The notes under the pieces were generated by a model. That model ran no database searches. It was not told the origin of the DNA and worked only from the letters and a program-made list of their open reading frames with translations. A program made the position numbers and the translations under genes. From positions 1-48,766 of the forward strand of contig JALHNX010000016.1 of the NCBI GenBank assembly GCA_022843305.1: a stretch of 48,766 bases of DNA, given 5' to 3'. Of the stretch, positions 30,879 through 40,031 are shown piece by piece. Origin of the DNA: Pyrinomonadaceae bacterium. Its GTDB lineage: Bacteria > Acidobacteriota > Blastocatellia > Pyrinomonadales > Pyrinomonadaceae. Position 1 is the first letter of the stretch. Each line of letters begins with the position of its first letter.

Positions 30879-33578
30879 ATGAAAAATATTAACCGTTTTG
30901 CCGTTTCGACCGTTTTGATTTTCGCGTTTTTTATAAATGCGCTCCCGTGCGGTCCGTCCTATATTTCGCCGATTTTTGAATACGAACGCGCGCCCGAAAA
31001 TCCATATCAAAATTTCGCGGCGGGCAAGATCGGGATTCTAAAGCCGTCGCAGCGGCGAATTGTTTTGATCGCGGCGTATCGTTACCTGAACGGCGGCGGA
31101 TTTTCCGACGCGGAACAAAAGGCTTTGGTCGAAGTTTGGAACGCCGAATTTAAAAATCAGGCTTACGAAACGGACGACATCGGCGAAACCGTCAAAAAAT
31201 GGGTCGCCAAACGCAAAGACGTCGTCGGCAAAGAAGAAAAACCGCCCGAAATCTACGTCGAGCGCGAATACGGCGGTTACGATTTTTTCCCGAATTGCAC
31301 GAAAAACGCGTTTGAAACCGCCATGCAGACGCTTTCCGACCGCATCGCGTCGCACGGTTCGGAAGATAAGGACGTGAAGGATTGGGTCAAAGCGCAGGAC
31401 AAGGTTTTTGAAAACTGCGCGAGCGGAAAAACCGCGCCCGACGCGCCGAATGAAGCGATGACCGAATGGCTCAGAAAAGACCGCGCTTACCAAATGGCGG
31501 CGGCGGAATTTTATTCGATGGACTACGAGTCGGCGAAACAACGCTTCGCGGAAATCGCACAGGATTACGATTCGCCGTGGCAGGAAACCGCCGAATATCT
31601 CGTCGGCAGAACGCTTATCCGGCAGTCGAGTTTGATAAAGGACAAAACAAAAACGAACCTGATCTTGATCGAAGCCGAACAAAATCTTTCGCTCGTCGCT
31701 TCAAAAGGCGGAAAGTTTTCCGATTCGGCAGGCAAAATGCTCGGACTAATCAAATATCGTCTGCGCCCGCAGGAACGCGTCCGCGAACTCGCGCAAAGTA
31801 TCGCCTCACAGAGCGGCAGTAATTTCCGGCAAGATTTGATTGATTACAATTGGCTGCTCGATAAATTCGAGAAAGAAACGCTCGAAGCGGAAGAAAAACG
31901 CAAAATCGCCGAAGCCGAAAGAAAAGCCGTCGAAACATTTGGTAATTTGGCAAACGCGCCCGCCAACGCCGTTCCGACCCCTTCGTCGGTCAATCAGAAT
32001 TCAAATATCGAACCGCAGGAAAACGAAGGCGAATTGAAAATCTACGTCTATTCGGACGATTACAAGGAAAACTGGACGTTTTACGTCAGCCCTGACGCGA
32101 CCGACGAAGAAACCGTCGCCAAAGCGGAAACGGTGGTCGGCAGACCGTTGACCGATAAAATGAAAGAACAAGTCCGCTTTGCGCGAAAAGAGGCTTACAA
32201 AGGGCGTTTCGACGGCAACAACGGCGCGGAATATCAGGGCGGTTATTATGGTTCGGAAACAATTTCGCCTTCGGTTTTGCCCGAATATCTGCGGCTCGAC
32301 GATTTGACGAACTGGCTTTTTACTTTTCAGATTCAGAGCAGCGAGGCTTATCTCTACGCGCTTTCGCAATACCGGCAGACGAATTCCGATTTATGGCTTT
32401 TAACGGCGTTCACAAAGGCTGAAAAATCTTCGACCGAGCTTAACCGCCTGTTTGAGGCGGCTGGCAAAATTGACCGCAACGCGCCGGCTTATCCGACGAT
32501 TGCGTATCACAAGGCACGAATCTTGATCGAACAGGGAAAAACCGCCGAGGCGCGGAAAATGCTCGACGATATTCTCGATTCGGGTTTAGATTTACCGATT
32601 TCTTCGCGCAATAAATTTTTAACGCAGCGCGCCAAATTATCGGAAACGCTTGATGATTTTCTGAAATTCGCGCAATTAAAACCGTTCGCGTTCGATTGGG
32701 ACGGAACGAGCGGCAAGATCGAAGATTTTATCAAAATGCAGAAATCGTGGTACACGCCCGAAAGCTTTCCGAATCAAACCCGCGAGGAATACGAAAAAGA
32801 GGTCGAGGAAAATTTCAAGGACGAAAAGATGTGGGAAGACCGCATGATGTTCGATTCTGCGACGATTGAAATTATGAATCAGCATTTTCCGCTGCCGCTG
32901 CTCGTCGAAGCCGAAAAATCGCCCGCGCTGCCCGATTATCTGCGCGAAAGATTTGCGCTTGCCATCTGGACGCGTGCCGTTTTACTTAATGATTTTGCGA
33001 CGGCGCAGAAAATTTCGGCGGAAGTTCTCAAATTTCACCCCGAATTGAAGGATTTGATGGACAAGATAAATCTGGCGAAAACTCCCGTCGGCAAACAACG
33101 CGCCGCTTTTTACCTGATTTTGAAAAATCCGATGTTCAGCCCGTTTCTCGAAGACGGTTTGGGAAAAGCCGACAACGACTTCAACACATGGGACGCAAAC
33201 GATTGGTGGTGCGCACCGTATGACACCGAATATGACGCGGCGACCGGAGCAGACGTTCCCCGCAAATTGCCGGCAAAACCGATGTTTTTGACCGCCGCGC
33301 AAACGAACGCCGCGCAAGCCGAACGCAAAAAACTCAAAATCATCGGCGACGCGCCAAAATTTATGGGCGAAAAAATTCTCGAATGGGCGCGGCTCGCCCC
33401 GACCGACAAGCGCGTTCCCGAACTGCTCTACATCGTCTGGGCGGCAAACGGCTGGACAAAATACGGCTGCGGCAACAACGTCGAACTGCGTGGGCAGATC
33501 AGTGCAGTTTTATTAAAAAAATATCCGCAAAGCGAATGGGCGAAGAAGATTTTGGAAGAAGAACCCGAGGGAAATTAA
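30879..33578 (+). CDS. Large exported protein of unknown function with helical repeats
   Basis: An 899-residue protein with an N-terminal signal peptide (NRFAVSTVLIFAFFINALPCGPSY). The N-terminal half (to about 340) and the region about 490-760 are rich in helix pairs with TPR/Sel1-like flavour: AAAEFYSMDYESAKQRFAEIAQDYDSPWQETAEYLVGRTLI and YHKARILIEQGKTAEARKMLDDIL. A low-complexity linker (NAPANAVPTPSSVNQNSN) separates them, followed by a Tyr/Asp-rich strand region (KIYVYSDDYKENWTFYV). No catalytic motif is visible. Similar large secreted TPR-like proteins are frequent in Acidobacteriota and lack functions. The start ATG 30879 lies 13 bases after a long palindrome. Confidence 0.8.
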   Translation: MKNINRFAVSTVLIFAFFINALPCGPSYISPIFEYERAPENPYQNFAAGKIGILKPSQRRIVLIAAYRYLNGGGFSDAEQKALVEVWNAEFKNQAYETDDIGETVKKWVAKRKDVVGKEEKPPEIYVEREYGGYDFFPNCTKNAFETAMQTLSDRIASHGSEDKDVKDWVKAQDKVFENCASGKTAPDAPNEAMTEWLRKDRAYQMAAAEFYSMDYESAKQRFAEIAQDYDSPWQETAEYLVGRTLIRQSSLIKDKTKTNLILIEAEQNLSLVASKGGKFSDSAGKMLGLIKYRLRPQERVRELAQSIASQSGSNFRQDLIDYNWLLDKFEKETLEAEEKRKIAEAERKAVETFGNLANAPANAVPTPSSVNQNSNIEPQENEGELKIYVYSDDYKENWTFYVSPDATDEETVAKAETVVGRPLTDKMKEQVRFARKEAYKGRFDGNNGAEYQGGYYGSETISPSVLPEYLRLDDLTNWLFTFQIQSSEAYLYALSQYRQTNSDLWLLTAFTKAEKSSTELNRLFEAAGKIDRNAPAYPTIAYHKARILIEQGKTAEARKMLDDILDSGLDLPISSRNKFLTQRAKLSETLDDFLKFAQLKPFAFDWDGTSGKIEDFIKMQKSWYTPESFPNQTREEYEKEVEENFKDEKMWEDRMMFDSATIEIMNQHFPLPLLVEAEKSPALPDYLRERFALAIWTRAVLLNDFATAQKISAEVLKFHPELKDLMDKINLAKTPVGKQRAAFYLILKNPMFSPFLEDGLGKADNDFNTWDANDWWCAPYDTEYDAATGADVPRKLPAKPMFLTAAQTNAAQAERKKLKIIGDAPKFMGEKILEWARLAPTDKRVPELLYIVWAANGWTKYGCGNNVELRGQISAVLLKKYPQSEWAKKILEEEPEGN

Positions 33579-33588
33579 GTGGACTAAT

Positions 33589-33642
33589 AAAAAAAGGATA
33601 GAGAATAAAAGGAAATTTCCTTTTATTCTCTATCCTTTTTTT
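33589..33642. terminator. Perfect 54-bp palindromic bidirectional terminator
   Basis: Arms 33589-33615 and 33616-33642 are exact complements with no spacer, beginning with seven As and ending in eight Ts. It sits between the stops of two convergent genes (the large exported protein and sucC), ending four bases before the sucC stop. Confidence 0.92.
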
Positions 33643-33646
33643 TGCT

Positions 33647-34816
33647 TCAATATTGCGCGTTGGCGGCTGAAACTACTTTTTCCGCTGCGTCGCTCATTCC
33701 TTTTGCAACGAGAAAATTCATTCCCGAATCGGCGATCACGCGGTTTCCCTCTTCGACGTTCGTGCCTTCGAGCCGGACGACGACCGGAATCGAAACGCCG
33801 AGATTTTTGCCCGCCGCGACGACGCCCCGCGCGACCATATCGGTTCTGACAATTCCGCCGAAAATGTTGACCAAAACGGCTTTCACGTTTTGGTCGGCGA
33901 GCAGAATTCTGAAGGCTTGTTCGACACGTTCCTGCGATGCGCCGCCGCCGACATCCAAAAAGTTTGCCGGTTCGCCGCCGTGCAGTTTGATGATGTCCAT
34001 CGTCGCCATCGCGAGTCCCGCGCCGTTGACCATACAGCCGATGTTGCCGTCGAGTTTGATGTAGTTAAGGTCAAACTTCGAGGCTTCGATTTCGAGCGGT
34101 TCTTCCTCATCCAAATCGCGCAGATCAGCGTATTCCTTATGCCGGTAAAGCGCGTTGTCGTCAAACGTAACTTTCGCGTCCAAAGCGATCAAACGATTGT
34201 CTTTGGTCAGCAAAAACGGGTTGATCTCGACCAAAGACGCGTCCATTTTTTCATACGCATCGTAAAGCGAAAGCATAAATTTTGCGGCTTGGTTGACCAG
34301 ATCGCTCGGAATTCCCAAGCCGAAAGCCAGATTTCGCGCCTGAAACGGACGCAAACCGACGGACGGATTAACCGTTTCCTTTAAGATCAATTCGGGCGTT
34401 TCTTCGGCGACTTTTTCGATGTCCATTCCGCCCTCCGACGAAGCCATAAAAACATTTCTGCCGGTCGTCCGGTCGAGCGTGATACCGAGATAAAATTCGC
34501 GGTCAATCGGCAAGCCTTCTTCGATCAGCAAAGTTTTCACTTCGCGTCCTTCGGGTCCGGTTTGATGCGTAATAAGCTGCATTCCGAGAATCTGCGAGGC
34601 GATCTCCTTCGCTTCTTCGGGCGACTTGGCGAGCTTCACGCCGCCGCCTTTGCCGCGTCCGCCGGCGTGAATCTGGGCTTTAACGACGACCACATCGGTT
34701 CCCAATTCACGCGCCGCCGCTTCGGCTTCTTCGGGCGTTCGCGCGACGATGCCGCGCGGCACGGGAACGCCGTAATTCTTTAAAAGTTCCTTTCCTTGAT
34801 ATTCGTGTATTTTCAT
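33647..34816 (-). CDS. sucC: Succinate-CoA ligase (ADP-forming) beta subunit
   Basis: A 389-residue TCA-cycle enzyme subunit that binds nucleotide and succinate. The ATP-grasp N-terminus is typical: [42 protein letters not shown]. The C-terminal part carries [30 protein letters not shown] and [16 protein letters not shown]. Length matches the family (about 385-400). Start ATG 34816 is supported by the conserved N-terminus. The alpha subunit gene sucD, often adjacent, is not in the window. The protein partner must be encoded elsewhere. Confidence 0.96.
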   Translation of the reverse strand: MKIHEYQGKELLKNYGVPVPRGIVARTPEEAEAAARELGTDVVVVKAQIHAGGRGKGGGVKLAKSPEEAKEIASQILGMQLITHQTGPEGREVKTLLIEEGLPIDREFYLGITLDRTTGRNVFMASSEGGMDIEKVAEETPELILKETVNPSVGLRPFQARNLAFGLGIPSDLVNQAAKFMLSLYDAYEKMDASLVEINPFLLTKDNRLIALDAKVTFDDNALYRHKEYADLRDLDEEEPLEIEASKFDLNYIKLDGNIGCMVNGAGLAMATMDIIKLHGGEPANFLDVGGGASQERVEQAFRILLADQNVKAVLVNIFGGIVRTDMVARGVVAAGKNLGVSIPVVVRLEGTNVEEGNRVIADSGMNFLVAKGMSDAAEKVVSAANAQY

Positions 34817-34881
34817 AAAGTTAGAAAAATTCGTTGATTGTAAAACTTAAAAAAAGTTTAGCTTTCAAAACGTCAAAAAGC

Positions 34882-34908
34882 AAAAGCAGTCCGTGAAAGA
34901 CTGCTTTT
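34882..34908 (-). terminator. Hairpin terminator between lipoprotein-like gene and sucC
   Basis: Two 10-bp arms (AAAAGCAGTC at 34882-34891 and GACTGCTTTT at 34899-34908) around a 7-base loop; on the minus strand a T-rich stretch follows. It probably ends the transcript of the 204-residue gene, separating it from sucC. Confidence 0.82.
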
Positions 34909-34935
34909 ACGGCTAATTTCAGATTGTCAGCTAAT

Positions 34936-35550
34936 TTACGGTCTTTTCGTAACTTTTGTGACAACTTGAATTCCGGCGAGTTTCCACTCTTTACCTTCGG
35001 CAATGTATTTCAGCTCGAAGGTTGTCGTAATCGGCGATGTCGGATATTTGCCGTCAACTTCGAGCGTTTTCATTCCCAAACTGCGCGTCGTTTCGGGACC
35101 TTTTGTAAATTCTGCGGTCATCGGACGAATCGGGCTGAGATCGGCATCGCCGTCAATAAATCCCTGAAAACTGTTTTTCAGTTTTTCGGGCGAGGTCTGT
35201 TTTTGCCAGAATTTTGAAATTGAGGCGTGAAAATCCGTAAAATCTTCTTTTTGCAGACTGCTGTTAAAATCGAGAAGAGTTTTTTTGACAACTTCCTGCA
35301 TTTCATCCTCGCTCGGAACCTGGTTTTTAGAAGCGTCGGCTTTCTTAAATTCCTTGGTCGGCGTAGGACTCGGCGAAGGGGTTGTCGCCGTCGTCGGCGT
35401 GGGCGAACTCGATCCGCTGTTTGACAGTTCGTTAATCTTATCCTTGTTGCAAAAACAACCTAAACCAATCGCCGAAATTACCGCCAGCGCAATCATTCCG
35501 CTGACCATTGAATTTTTTCCGAAAAGTATTTCATTTATCAGTTTTTTCAT
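34936..35550 (-). CDS. Exported protein with Pro/Thr/Ser linker (unknown function)
   Basis: A 204-residue protein with an N-terminal hydrophobic segment (VSGMIALAVISAIGLGCFC) that may be a signal or lipoprotein anchor. A low-complexity linker follows (SSSPTPTTATTPSPSPTPT, about 48-65), then a globular domain (about 75-200) with VVKKTLLDFNSSLQKEDF and a beta-strand end FELKYIAEGKEWKLAGIQVVT. The domain size and the ending recall NTF2-like or DUF4864-like small alpha+beta domains, but I cannot assign it. It lies downstream of the DUF4344 gene on the same strand with a 40-base gap. Confidence 0.7.
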   Translation of the reverse strand: MKKLINEILFGKNSMVSGMIALAVISAIGLGCFCNKDKINELSNSGSSSPTPTTATTPSPSPTPTKEFKKADASKNQVPSEDEMQEVVKKTLLDFNSSLQKEDFTDFHASISKFWQKQTSPEKLKNSFQGFIDGDADLSPIRPMTAEFTKGPETTRSLGMKTLEVDGKYPTSPITTTFELKYIAEGKEWKLAGIQVVTKVTKRP

Positions 35551-35590
35551 AAGTTTTTCCCTTTTTTTTCTGAAATTAATTTAGAAACTT

Positions 35591-36508
35591 TTAACTTTTG
35601 CGCCACGGCTGCAAAAGACTTTCCCAACTTTCAACCGTCTGTTCATATTCGCCCGGACAACGCGCGGCGCGTTCCTTCGGCAAATAACCGTCCTTGACAA
35701 AATATTTGTATTTTTCGGCATCCGAGCCGTAAATCATACACAGCGAATTATAAGAACGCTGTTCCTGCAATAAATGTTCGCCAGACATATCGCGTTTGGT
35801 GTTTGATTTTTGCTTTGATTCGATGCGAAACGCATCCGCCGCGGCAAGCACCGCATTAACGCCCGATTCGCCCATTTCTTTGAGATTGATGTAAGACGAA
35901 CAGCGGTCGGCGGCATCTTCTTCGCTGCCCGCGATCGGCAATTTGTAATTGTAGATCAAGGCGTGTCCGACTTCGTGCAGAAAGGCAAAACGCACCGCGT
36001 CGAACATCTTTTTATCCGCCTCTTCCGGCTTCATTCCGTCGCTTTTGAAAAGATTGGAAAAATGTTCCAACAATTCGTAACAAACCGTAACTGCCTGTGT
36101 TTCGGGGTCAAAATCGGCATTCGCATTCCCGTCGCAATCCTTCGAGCGCAAAAAAATATCATTCGGCAAAATCAGGTTTCTATTCAATTCGTCGGCGGCT
36201 TTTTCGAGTAGTTTTTCTTTTTTGGTTTTTTGGTCAAGTTCCGCAAATCGCGCATTTTTAACGCCGAGATGTTCAACAATAAAATCGCCTTTGTCCTCTT
36301 TCTTGCCGGGTCGGTCATAATTCGATTTCGTTTTTTGAAGGTTCGCGGGGTTGTTTGAAATATTTGTCGGCGAATTTGAGTCAATCTTCGCGCTTTCCTT
36401 ACCGGTGCTGAAAACGCAAGCCGAAACCAGCAGCCAAACGGCTGAAATCCCGCATAGATTCATAAAATTCCGGCTTTTGAAAAGCGTTTGACTTTTTTGA
36501 AACAACAT
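35591..36508 (-). CDS. Putative lipoprotein metallopeptidase (DUF4344)
   Basis: A 305-residue protein with a lipoprotein-type signal ending LLVSAC (Cys31). The zinc motif HEVGH (178-182) lies in FAFLHEVGHALIYNYKLPIAG, followed by SEEDAADRC with Glu/Asp candidates for the third ligand. An upstream CYELLEHF motif also fits the DUF4344 'putative metallopeptidase' family. It should act in the envelope. The ATG at 36508 is the first start; ATG 36463 (MNLCGISAVW) would give a signal peptide of more usual length and is a fair alternative. It follows pepA on the minus strand across a terminator and a heptamer hairpin. Confidence 0.85.
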   Translation of the reverse strand: MLFQKSQTLFKSRNFMNLCGISAVWLLVSACVFSTGKESAKIDSNSPTNISNNPANLQKTKSNYDRPGKKEDKGDFIVEHLGVKNARFAELDQKTKKEKLLEKAADELNRNLILPNDIFLRSKDCDGNANADFDPETQAVTVCYELLEHFSNLFKSDGMKPEEADKKMFDAVRFAFLHEVGHALIYNYKLPIAGSEEDAADRCSSYINLKEMGESGVNAVLAAADAFRIESKQKSNTKRDMSGEHLLQEQRSYNSLCMIYGSDAEKYKYFVKDGYLPKERAARCPGEYEQTVESWESLLQPWRKS

Positions 36509-36578
36509 TCGTTTTTTGTAGATTTTCGCGTTCGGTTCGCCGTGAGTTGACGCAATTATAACAGGCTTTTTGCAAAAT

Positions 36579-36613
36579 AAAACGGCTGACGAAAGATTTT
36601 CGCCAGCCGTTTT
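36579..36613 (-). terminator. Terminator downstream of pepA
   Basis: A 10-bp outer stem (AAAACGGCTG at 36579-36588 with CAGCCGTTTT at 36604-36613) plus an inner GCGAAA-type stem and U-rich tail on the minus strand. It lies directly beyond the heptamer hairpin at 36614-36681. Confidence 0.85.
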
Positions 36614-36681
36614 GAGTCTTGAGTCCTGAGTCCTGAGTCCTGAGTCTGTTGCTTATGACTCAGGACTCAAGACTCAAGACT
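36614..36681. repeat. GAGTCCT/GAGTCTT heptamer hairpin
   Basis: Left arm of four to five heptamers (GAGTCTT, GAGTCCT x3, GAGTCTG; about 36614-36648). The right arm has complementary ATGACTCAGGACTCAAGACTCAAGACT (36655-36681). It starts six bases after the pepA stop (on the minus strand). A variant of the GAGTC family. Confidence 0.9.
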
Positions 36682-36686
36682 TATTA

Positions 36687-38186
36687 TTACTGCGATTTTT
36701 CAACCATTTTGACCAGAGTCCGCACCGCAACCGCCGTCGGACCTTTTGCCTGATGCGGCTTTTCGTTGTCGTTCCAAGCCGTTCCGGCGATGTCGAGATG
36801 CGCCCATTTTGCTTTGTCAACAAACTCCTGAATGAAAACCGCGCCGATGATCGTTCCCGCTTTGCGCGCAGGTCCGATGTTCTTGATGTCGGCAATGTCG
36901 GATTTGATTCCTTTGCTGTATTCCCTGCCGATCGGCAATTGCCAGTAATTTTCACCGGCTTCCTTGCCGCATTCGATAATCTCGTTGACCAAATCCTGAT
37001 CGTTGCCCAAAACCGCCGTGTTGACATCGCCGAGCGCGATGATGACCGCGCCGGTCAAAGTTGCCATATCAACGATTTTCGTCGCGCCCTGTTTTTCGGC
37101 GTAAGCGACGGCATCAGCCAAAATCAAACGACCTTCGGCATCGGTATTTAAGATTTCGATAGTTTTGCCGTTCATCGCCGTCACAATATCGCTCGGACGC
37201 GTCGCTTTGCCGTCGGGCATATTTTCGACCGCCGCAATGATGCCGAGAACCGGCACGGACGGTTTTAATAGCCCGATCGCGCGCATCGCGCCGAAAACGC
37301 TCGCGCCGCCCGACATATCATATTTCATCGCGTCCATACCTTCGCCGGGTTTTAAGGAAATTCCGCCCGTGTCAAACGTGATGCCTTTGCCGACGAGCGC
37401 GAGAAGTTCGCCTTTTTTCGCCGTGGATTTTTTCGGCTCGTATCTTAAAACAATTAGTTTTGCCGGCTGTTCCGAACCAATCGAAACGCTCATCAGCGAA
37501 CCCATTCCGAGCTTTTCCATTTTGGCTTCGTCCAAAATCTCGCATTTCAGACCGGCTTCCTTCGCCATCGCCTGCGAGCGTTTGGCAAATTCGGTCGGAT
37601 GCAGAACATTCGGCGGCTCGTTTGCCAGCTCGCGCGTGTGGTTCATCGAATCGCCGATGATCTGTCCGCGGTTCAAGCCGTCTTTCAAAGCCGACGCGCT
37701 TCCGCCTTCGACACACAGCACAAACGTGTCAACCGTTTTCGTGTTCTTGTCTTTGGTTCGGTATTTATCGAGTTCAAACTGGCTTGTCACAAAACCTGTC
37801 GCCGCGTTTTGCGCAACATCCCGGTCTTCGCCGTCCGAACGCGGAAGCAGCGCGAAACTTTTGACGTTTCGTTTTCGCAAAAACCGCGTCGCCGCGCCGG
37901 CGACGTTTGAAACGCTCGCCGTCGTGTAATCGGTTTTATCGCCAACCCCGATTAACAGAAGCATTGACGCTTTCACTTTGCCTTTTGCCGCGAAACGAAC
38001 GAGCGCGGTTTCATTGACTTCGCCCTTAAAATCTTCGTTTTTGATAACGGACGAAATAATTCCGCCGGTTAATTTGTCCAAATCCTTCAAAACGCCGCTT
38101 GATGCTTTTTCATCTTTAAATACTGCGACTGCCAAAGCATCCACATTAGCTTCCTGAAAATTTGCCGTAATTGCCTGAGTTTTCAT
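36687..38186 (-). CDS. pepA: Leucyl aminopeptidase (M17)
   Basis: A 499-residue cytosolic M17 aminopeptidase that removes N-terminal residues from peptides, using two metal ions. The C-terminal catalytic domain carries LALVGKGITFDTGGISLKPGEGMDAMKYDMSGGA (metal-binding Lys and Asp) and the family signature NTDAEGRLILADAVAYA. The ending KAKWAHLDIAGTAW is also typical. The N-terminal half is the usual macro-like domain. Length is normal. Starts at ATG 38186; smpB is 55 bases upstream on the same strand, so they could share a transcript. Confidence 0.95.
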   Translation of the reverse strand: MKTQAITANFQEANVDALAVAVFKDEKASSGVLKDLDKLTGGIISSVIKNEDFKGEVNETALVRFAAKGKVKASMLLLIGVGDKTDYTTASVSNVAGAATRFLRKRNVKSFALLPRSDGEDRDVAQNAATGFVTSQFELDKYRTKDKNTKTVDTFVLCVEGGSASALKDGLNRGQIIGDSMNHTRELANEPPNVLHPTEFAKRSQAMAKEAGLKCEILDEAKMEKLGMGSLMSVSIGSEQPAKLIVLRYEPKKSTAKKGELLALVGKGITFDTGGISLKPGEGMDAMKYDMSGGASVFGAMRAIGLLKPSVPVLGIIAAVENMPDGKATRPSDIVTAMNGKTIEILNTDAEGRLILADAVAYAEKQGATKIVDMATLTGAVIIALGDVNTAVLGNDQDLVNEIIECGKEAGENYWQLPIGREYSKGIKSDIADIKNIGPARKAGTIIGAVFIQEFVDKAKWAHLDIAGTAWNDNEKPHQAKGPTAVAVRTLVKMVEKSQ

Positions 38187-38241
38187 ACTTTTCCTCGTAT
38201 TAATAAATATAATGCCTGCAAAACTTCTTTCAATCTATAAC

Positions 38242-38703
38242 TTATCTTAAATTTTCTTTCAACTGCTGACGTGTTTCTTTGTCAATTGTCCGCTTCATTT
38301 CCGATTCGCGCTTGTCATACAGCTTTTTGCCTTTTGCCACCCCGACTTCAAATTTAACGCGTTTGTTTTTCATATAAATCCGCGTAATCACGAGCGTCAT
38401 TCCTTTGACAACAGTTTCTTTTTCGAGCTTTAAAATCTCGCGTTTGTGCAGCAAAAGTTTGCGCGTCCGCAATGGGTCGTGATTTTCACGGTTGCCGTGC
38501 GAATACGGTGAAATATGGGCGTTCAGAAGCCACACTTCGCCATCGCGCACCGAAACATAACAATCCTTCAGCTGGATTCGACCGCTCATCACGCTTTTCA
38601 CTTCCGTTCCTTGGAGTGCGATCCCGGCTTCATATTTATCTAAAATATGATATTCGTGATAAGCGTGGCGGTTGTTGATTATATCCTTCCCTTCAACCGA
38701 CAT
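38242..38703 (-). CDS. smpB: SsrA-binding protein SmpB
   Basis: A 153-residue protein that delivers tmRNA to stalled ribosomes (trans-translation). Signature parts are present: NRHAYHEYHILDKYEAGIALQGTEVKS near the start, HISPYSHGNRENHDPLRTRKLLLHK in the middle, KRVKFEVGVAKGKKLYDKRE and a basic C-terminal tail. Length and start (ATG 38703) match the family. The tmRNA gene itself is not in this window. It reads away from the tRNA-Gln gene. Confidence 0.96.
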   Translation of the reverse strand: MSVEGKDIINNRHAYHEYHILDKYEAGIALQGTEVKSVMSGRIQLKDCYVSVRDGEVWLLNAHISPYSHGNRENHDPLRTRKLLLHKREILKLEKETVVKGMTLVITRIYMKNKRVKFEVGVAKGKKLYDKRESEMKRTIDKETRQQLKENLR

Positions 38704-38760
38704 AAACTTTTATTTTGCCAAGCATTTATCATTGTGGCAAGTAAAAACTCACTAAATCAT

Positions 38761-38789
38761 TTGACAATCTGAATTTAGGTTTTTAAATT
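38761..38789 (+). promoter_or_regulatory. Sigma-70-type promoter for tRNA-Gln
   Basis: A consensus -35 box TTGACA (38761-38766) is separated by 17 bases from a -10-like TAAATT (38784-38789). The tRNA begins 12 bases after the -10 box, leaving a short leader. Confidence 0.75.
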
Positions 38790-38801
38790 TATAGATGCTG
38801 G

Positions 38802-38872
38802 TGGGAGATCGTCTAATGGTAGGACTGCAGTCTCTGGATCTGCCTATCGGGGTTCGAATCCCTGTCTCCCAG
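38802..38872 (+). tRNA. tRNA-Gln (anticodon CTG)
   Basis: A 71-base cloverleaf: acceptor stem TGGGAGA with TCTCCCA, discriminator G, D-arm GTC...GAC with GG in the loop, anticodon loop CTCTGGA giving anticodon CTG at 38834-38836, and T-arm with TTCGAAT loop and intact stem. The first acceptor pair U-A and G73 are typical glutamine identity elements. The anticodon stem has one U-U mismatch next to the loop. The CCA end is not encoded, so it must be added enzymatically. Confidence 0.95.
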
Positions 38873-38880
38873 TAAAATCA

Positions 38881-38961
38881 GTCGAGAGTCGAGAGTCGTC
38901 AGTCGAGAGTTAAAGGTTTTTCTTATGGCTCTCGACTCTTAACTCTCGACTCTCGACTCTT
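38881..38961. repeat. GAGAGTC-type heptamer hairpin between tRNA-Gln and the thioesterase gene
   Basis: Left arm of GTCGAGA heptamers with one divergent GTCGTCA unit (38881-38910), a loop with AAAGGTTTTTCTTATGG, and right arm of CTCTCGACTC/TTAACTCT units (about 38928-38960). It starts nine bases after the tRNA and ends about four bases before the thioesterase ATG. Confidence 0.9.
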
Positions 38962-38964
38962 CTT

Positions 38965-39414
38965 ATGGAAGATTGGTACGAAACACAAATCCGCGTCCGT
39001 TACGCCGAGACCGACAAAATGGGCATTGTCCATCATTCCAATTATCTCGTCTGGTTTGAACTCGGCAGAAGCGAATTTTGCCGCGCGCGCGGTTTTTCAT
39101 ACAAGGAAATGGAAGAAAAAGATAACGCGCTGCTGGTTGTCGCCGAAGTTTACTGCCGCTATAAATCGCCCGCATATTACGAGGACGTTTTAACGCTCCG
39201 CACAAAAATTGCCGAAATCCGCAGCCGCAGTATCCGTTTTATCTACGAAATTTATCGTCCGTCCGACCAAACTCTGCTTGCCGAAGGCGAAACACAGCAT
39301 CTCGTCACGGACGAAAACAAAAAAGTCCGCACTCTGCCGCCAAGCTACAAAGAAAAACTTTTAACGGAAGTTGCAGACCCGAATGCGTTTCCCGAAAACG
39401 AAGCGCCGCATTAA
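38965..39414 (+). CDS. Acyl-CoA thioesterase, YbgC/FcbC-like hotdog fold
   Basis: A 149-residue single-hotdog-domain thioesterase. The family motif is clear: IRVRYAETDKMGIVHHSNYLVWFELGRSEFCRARG (residues 9-43), with the Asp17 of the 4-hydroxybenzoyl-CoA thioesterase group (YbgC type). The rest (YCRYKSPAYYEDVLTLRTKI, SIRFIYEIYR, AEGETQHLVTD) is a normal hotdog. It hydrolyses an acyl-CoA, substrate unknown. The ATG at 38965 is fixed by the conserved start. It lies four bases after a heptamer hairpin and has no Shine-Dalgarno sequence. Confidence 0.92.
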   Translation: MEDWYETQIRVRYAETDKMGIVHHSNYLVWFELGRSEFCRARGFSYKEMEEKDNALLVVAEVYCRYKSPAYYEDVLTLRTKIAEIRSRSIRFIYEIYRPSDQTLLAEGETQHLVTDENKKVRTLPPSYKEKLLTEVADPNAFPENEAPH

Positions 39415-39482
39415 CTTCAGAGTCCCGCCTTTAGAGTATTAGATAGCGAAAATTACTTTTCAAAAACTTTCCGAAGTATCGT

Positions 39483-39851
39483 TTAATTAACGAGCAGCCC
39501 TTGTTCGGCTTCTTCGTGGTTGTCGAAAATCTGCATCATTACTTCTTTATTGCGGGCGATGCGTTTGCCGAGTTCGTTGATGTCTTCGTTTTTGTAGCGG
39601 TCGAGGAAGGCAACTTTGAAGGTCGGCAGAAGATAGCCGAGATATTCGCCCATCCGCAGCATTTCGGCGGGCGAAACGGTTTCCTTAAAATCTTTTTCGA
39701 TCATTATTTTGAGCTTTTTCGCCTTATAACATTCGTGCGCGATATCGCGCCAGTAGGCGGCGGAAATTTCGGCGGTCAGTTTGCCGCCGCCGACCAGAAA
39801 GTATAGATACTCGCCGCAGTCTTCCATTGAAATTGTGTATGGTTTTTCCAT
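39483..39851 (-). CDS. SpoIIAA/STAS-like small protein
   Basis: A 122-residue cytosolic protein. The arrangement is like the SpoIIAA-like (STAS-related) family: a strand at EYLYFLVGGGKL, helix ISAAYWRDIAHECYKAKKLKIMIEKDF, helix SPAEMLRMGEYLGYL, strand FKVAFLDR, then LGKRIARNKEVMMQIFDNHEEAEQGLL, the usual ending of such proteins (ANNRGVxVxVFxxxEEAxxWL). A regulatory or membrane-associated role is typical but not proven. It is monocistronic with a palindrome upstream. Confidence 0.6.
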   Translation of the reverse strand: MEKPYTISMEDCGEYLYFLVGGGKLTAEISAAYWRDIAHECYKAKKLKIMIEKDFKETVSPAEMLRMGEYLGYLLPTFKVAFLDRYKNEDINELGKRIARNKEVMMQIFDNHEEAEQGLLVN

Positions 39852-39953
39852 CGTAAAATTTAACTTTTTTGTGCGGATAAATTAGAACGATTTCGGCAAA
39901 ATCATAACATAGAGTCAGGTTTGAGAAAAGATAAATTAATAGCAAAATTGACG

Positions 39954-40009
39954 ACCAAGGCGCAAAGAACACAAAGTTTGAAATTCCTTTGTGTTCTTTG
40001 CGCCTTGGT
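39954..40009. repeat. Perfect 23-bp inverted repeat (ACCAAGGCGCAAAG type)
   Basis: Arms 39954-39976 and 39987-40009 are exact complements around a 10-base loop. Sequence of this kind (GGCGCAAAGAACACAAAG) is seen as a dispersed palindrome in many bacteria. It lies between the STAS-like gene and the acetyltransferase gene, both on the minus strand, and may also terminate transcription. Confidence 0.9.
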
Positions 40010-40031
40010 GGTGATCTAATCCATCCCAAAC

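Noticed and set aside
38881..38961. Repeat next to tRNA-Gln as an integrase attachment site
   Set aside because: No integrase gene and no copy of the tRNA 3' end elsewhere in the window; the repeat belongs to the GAGTC hairpin family.
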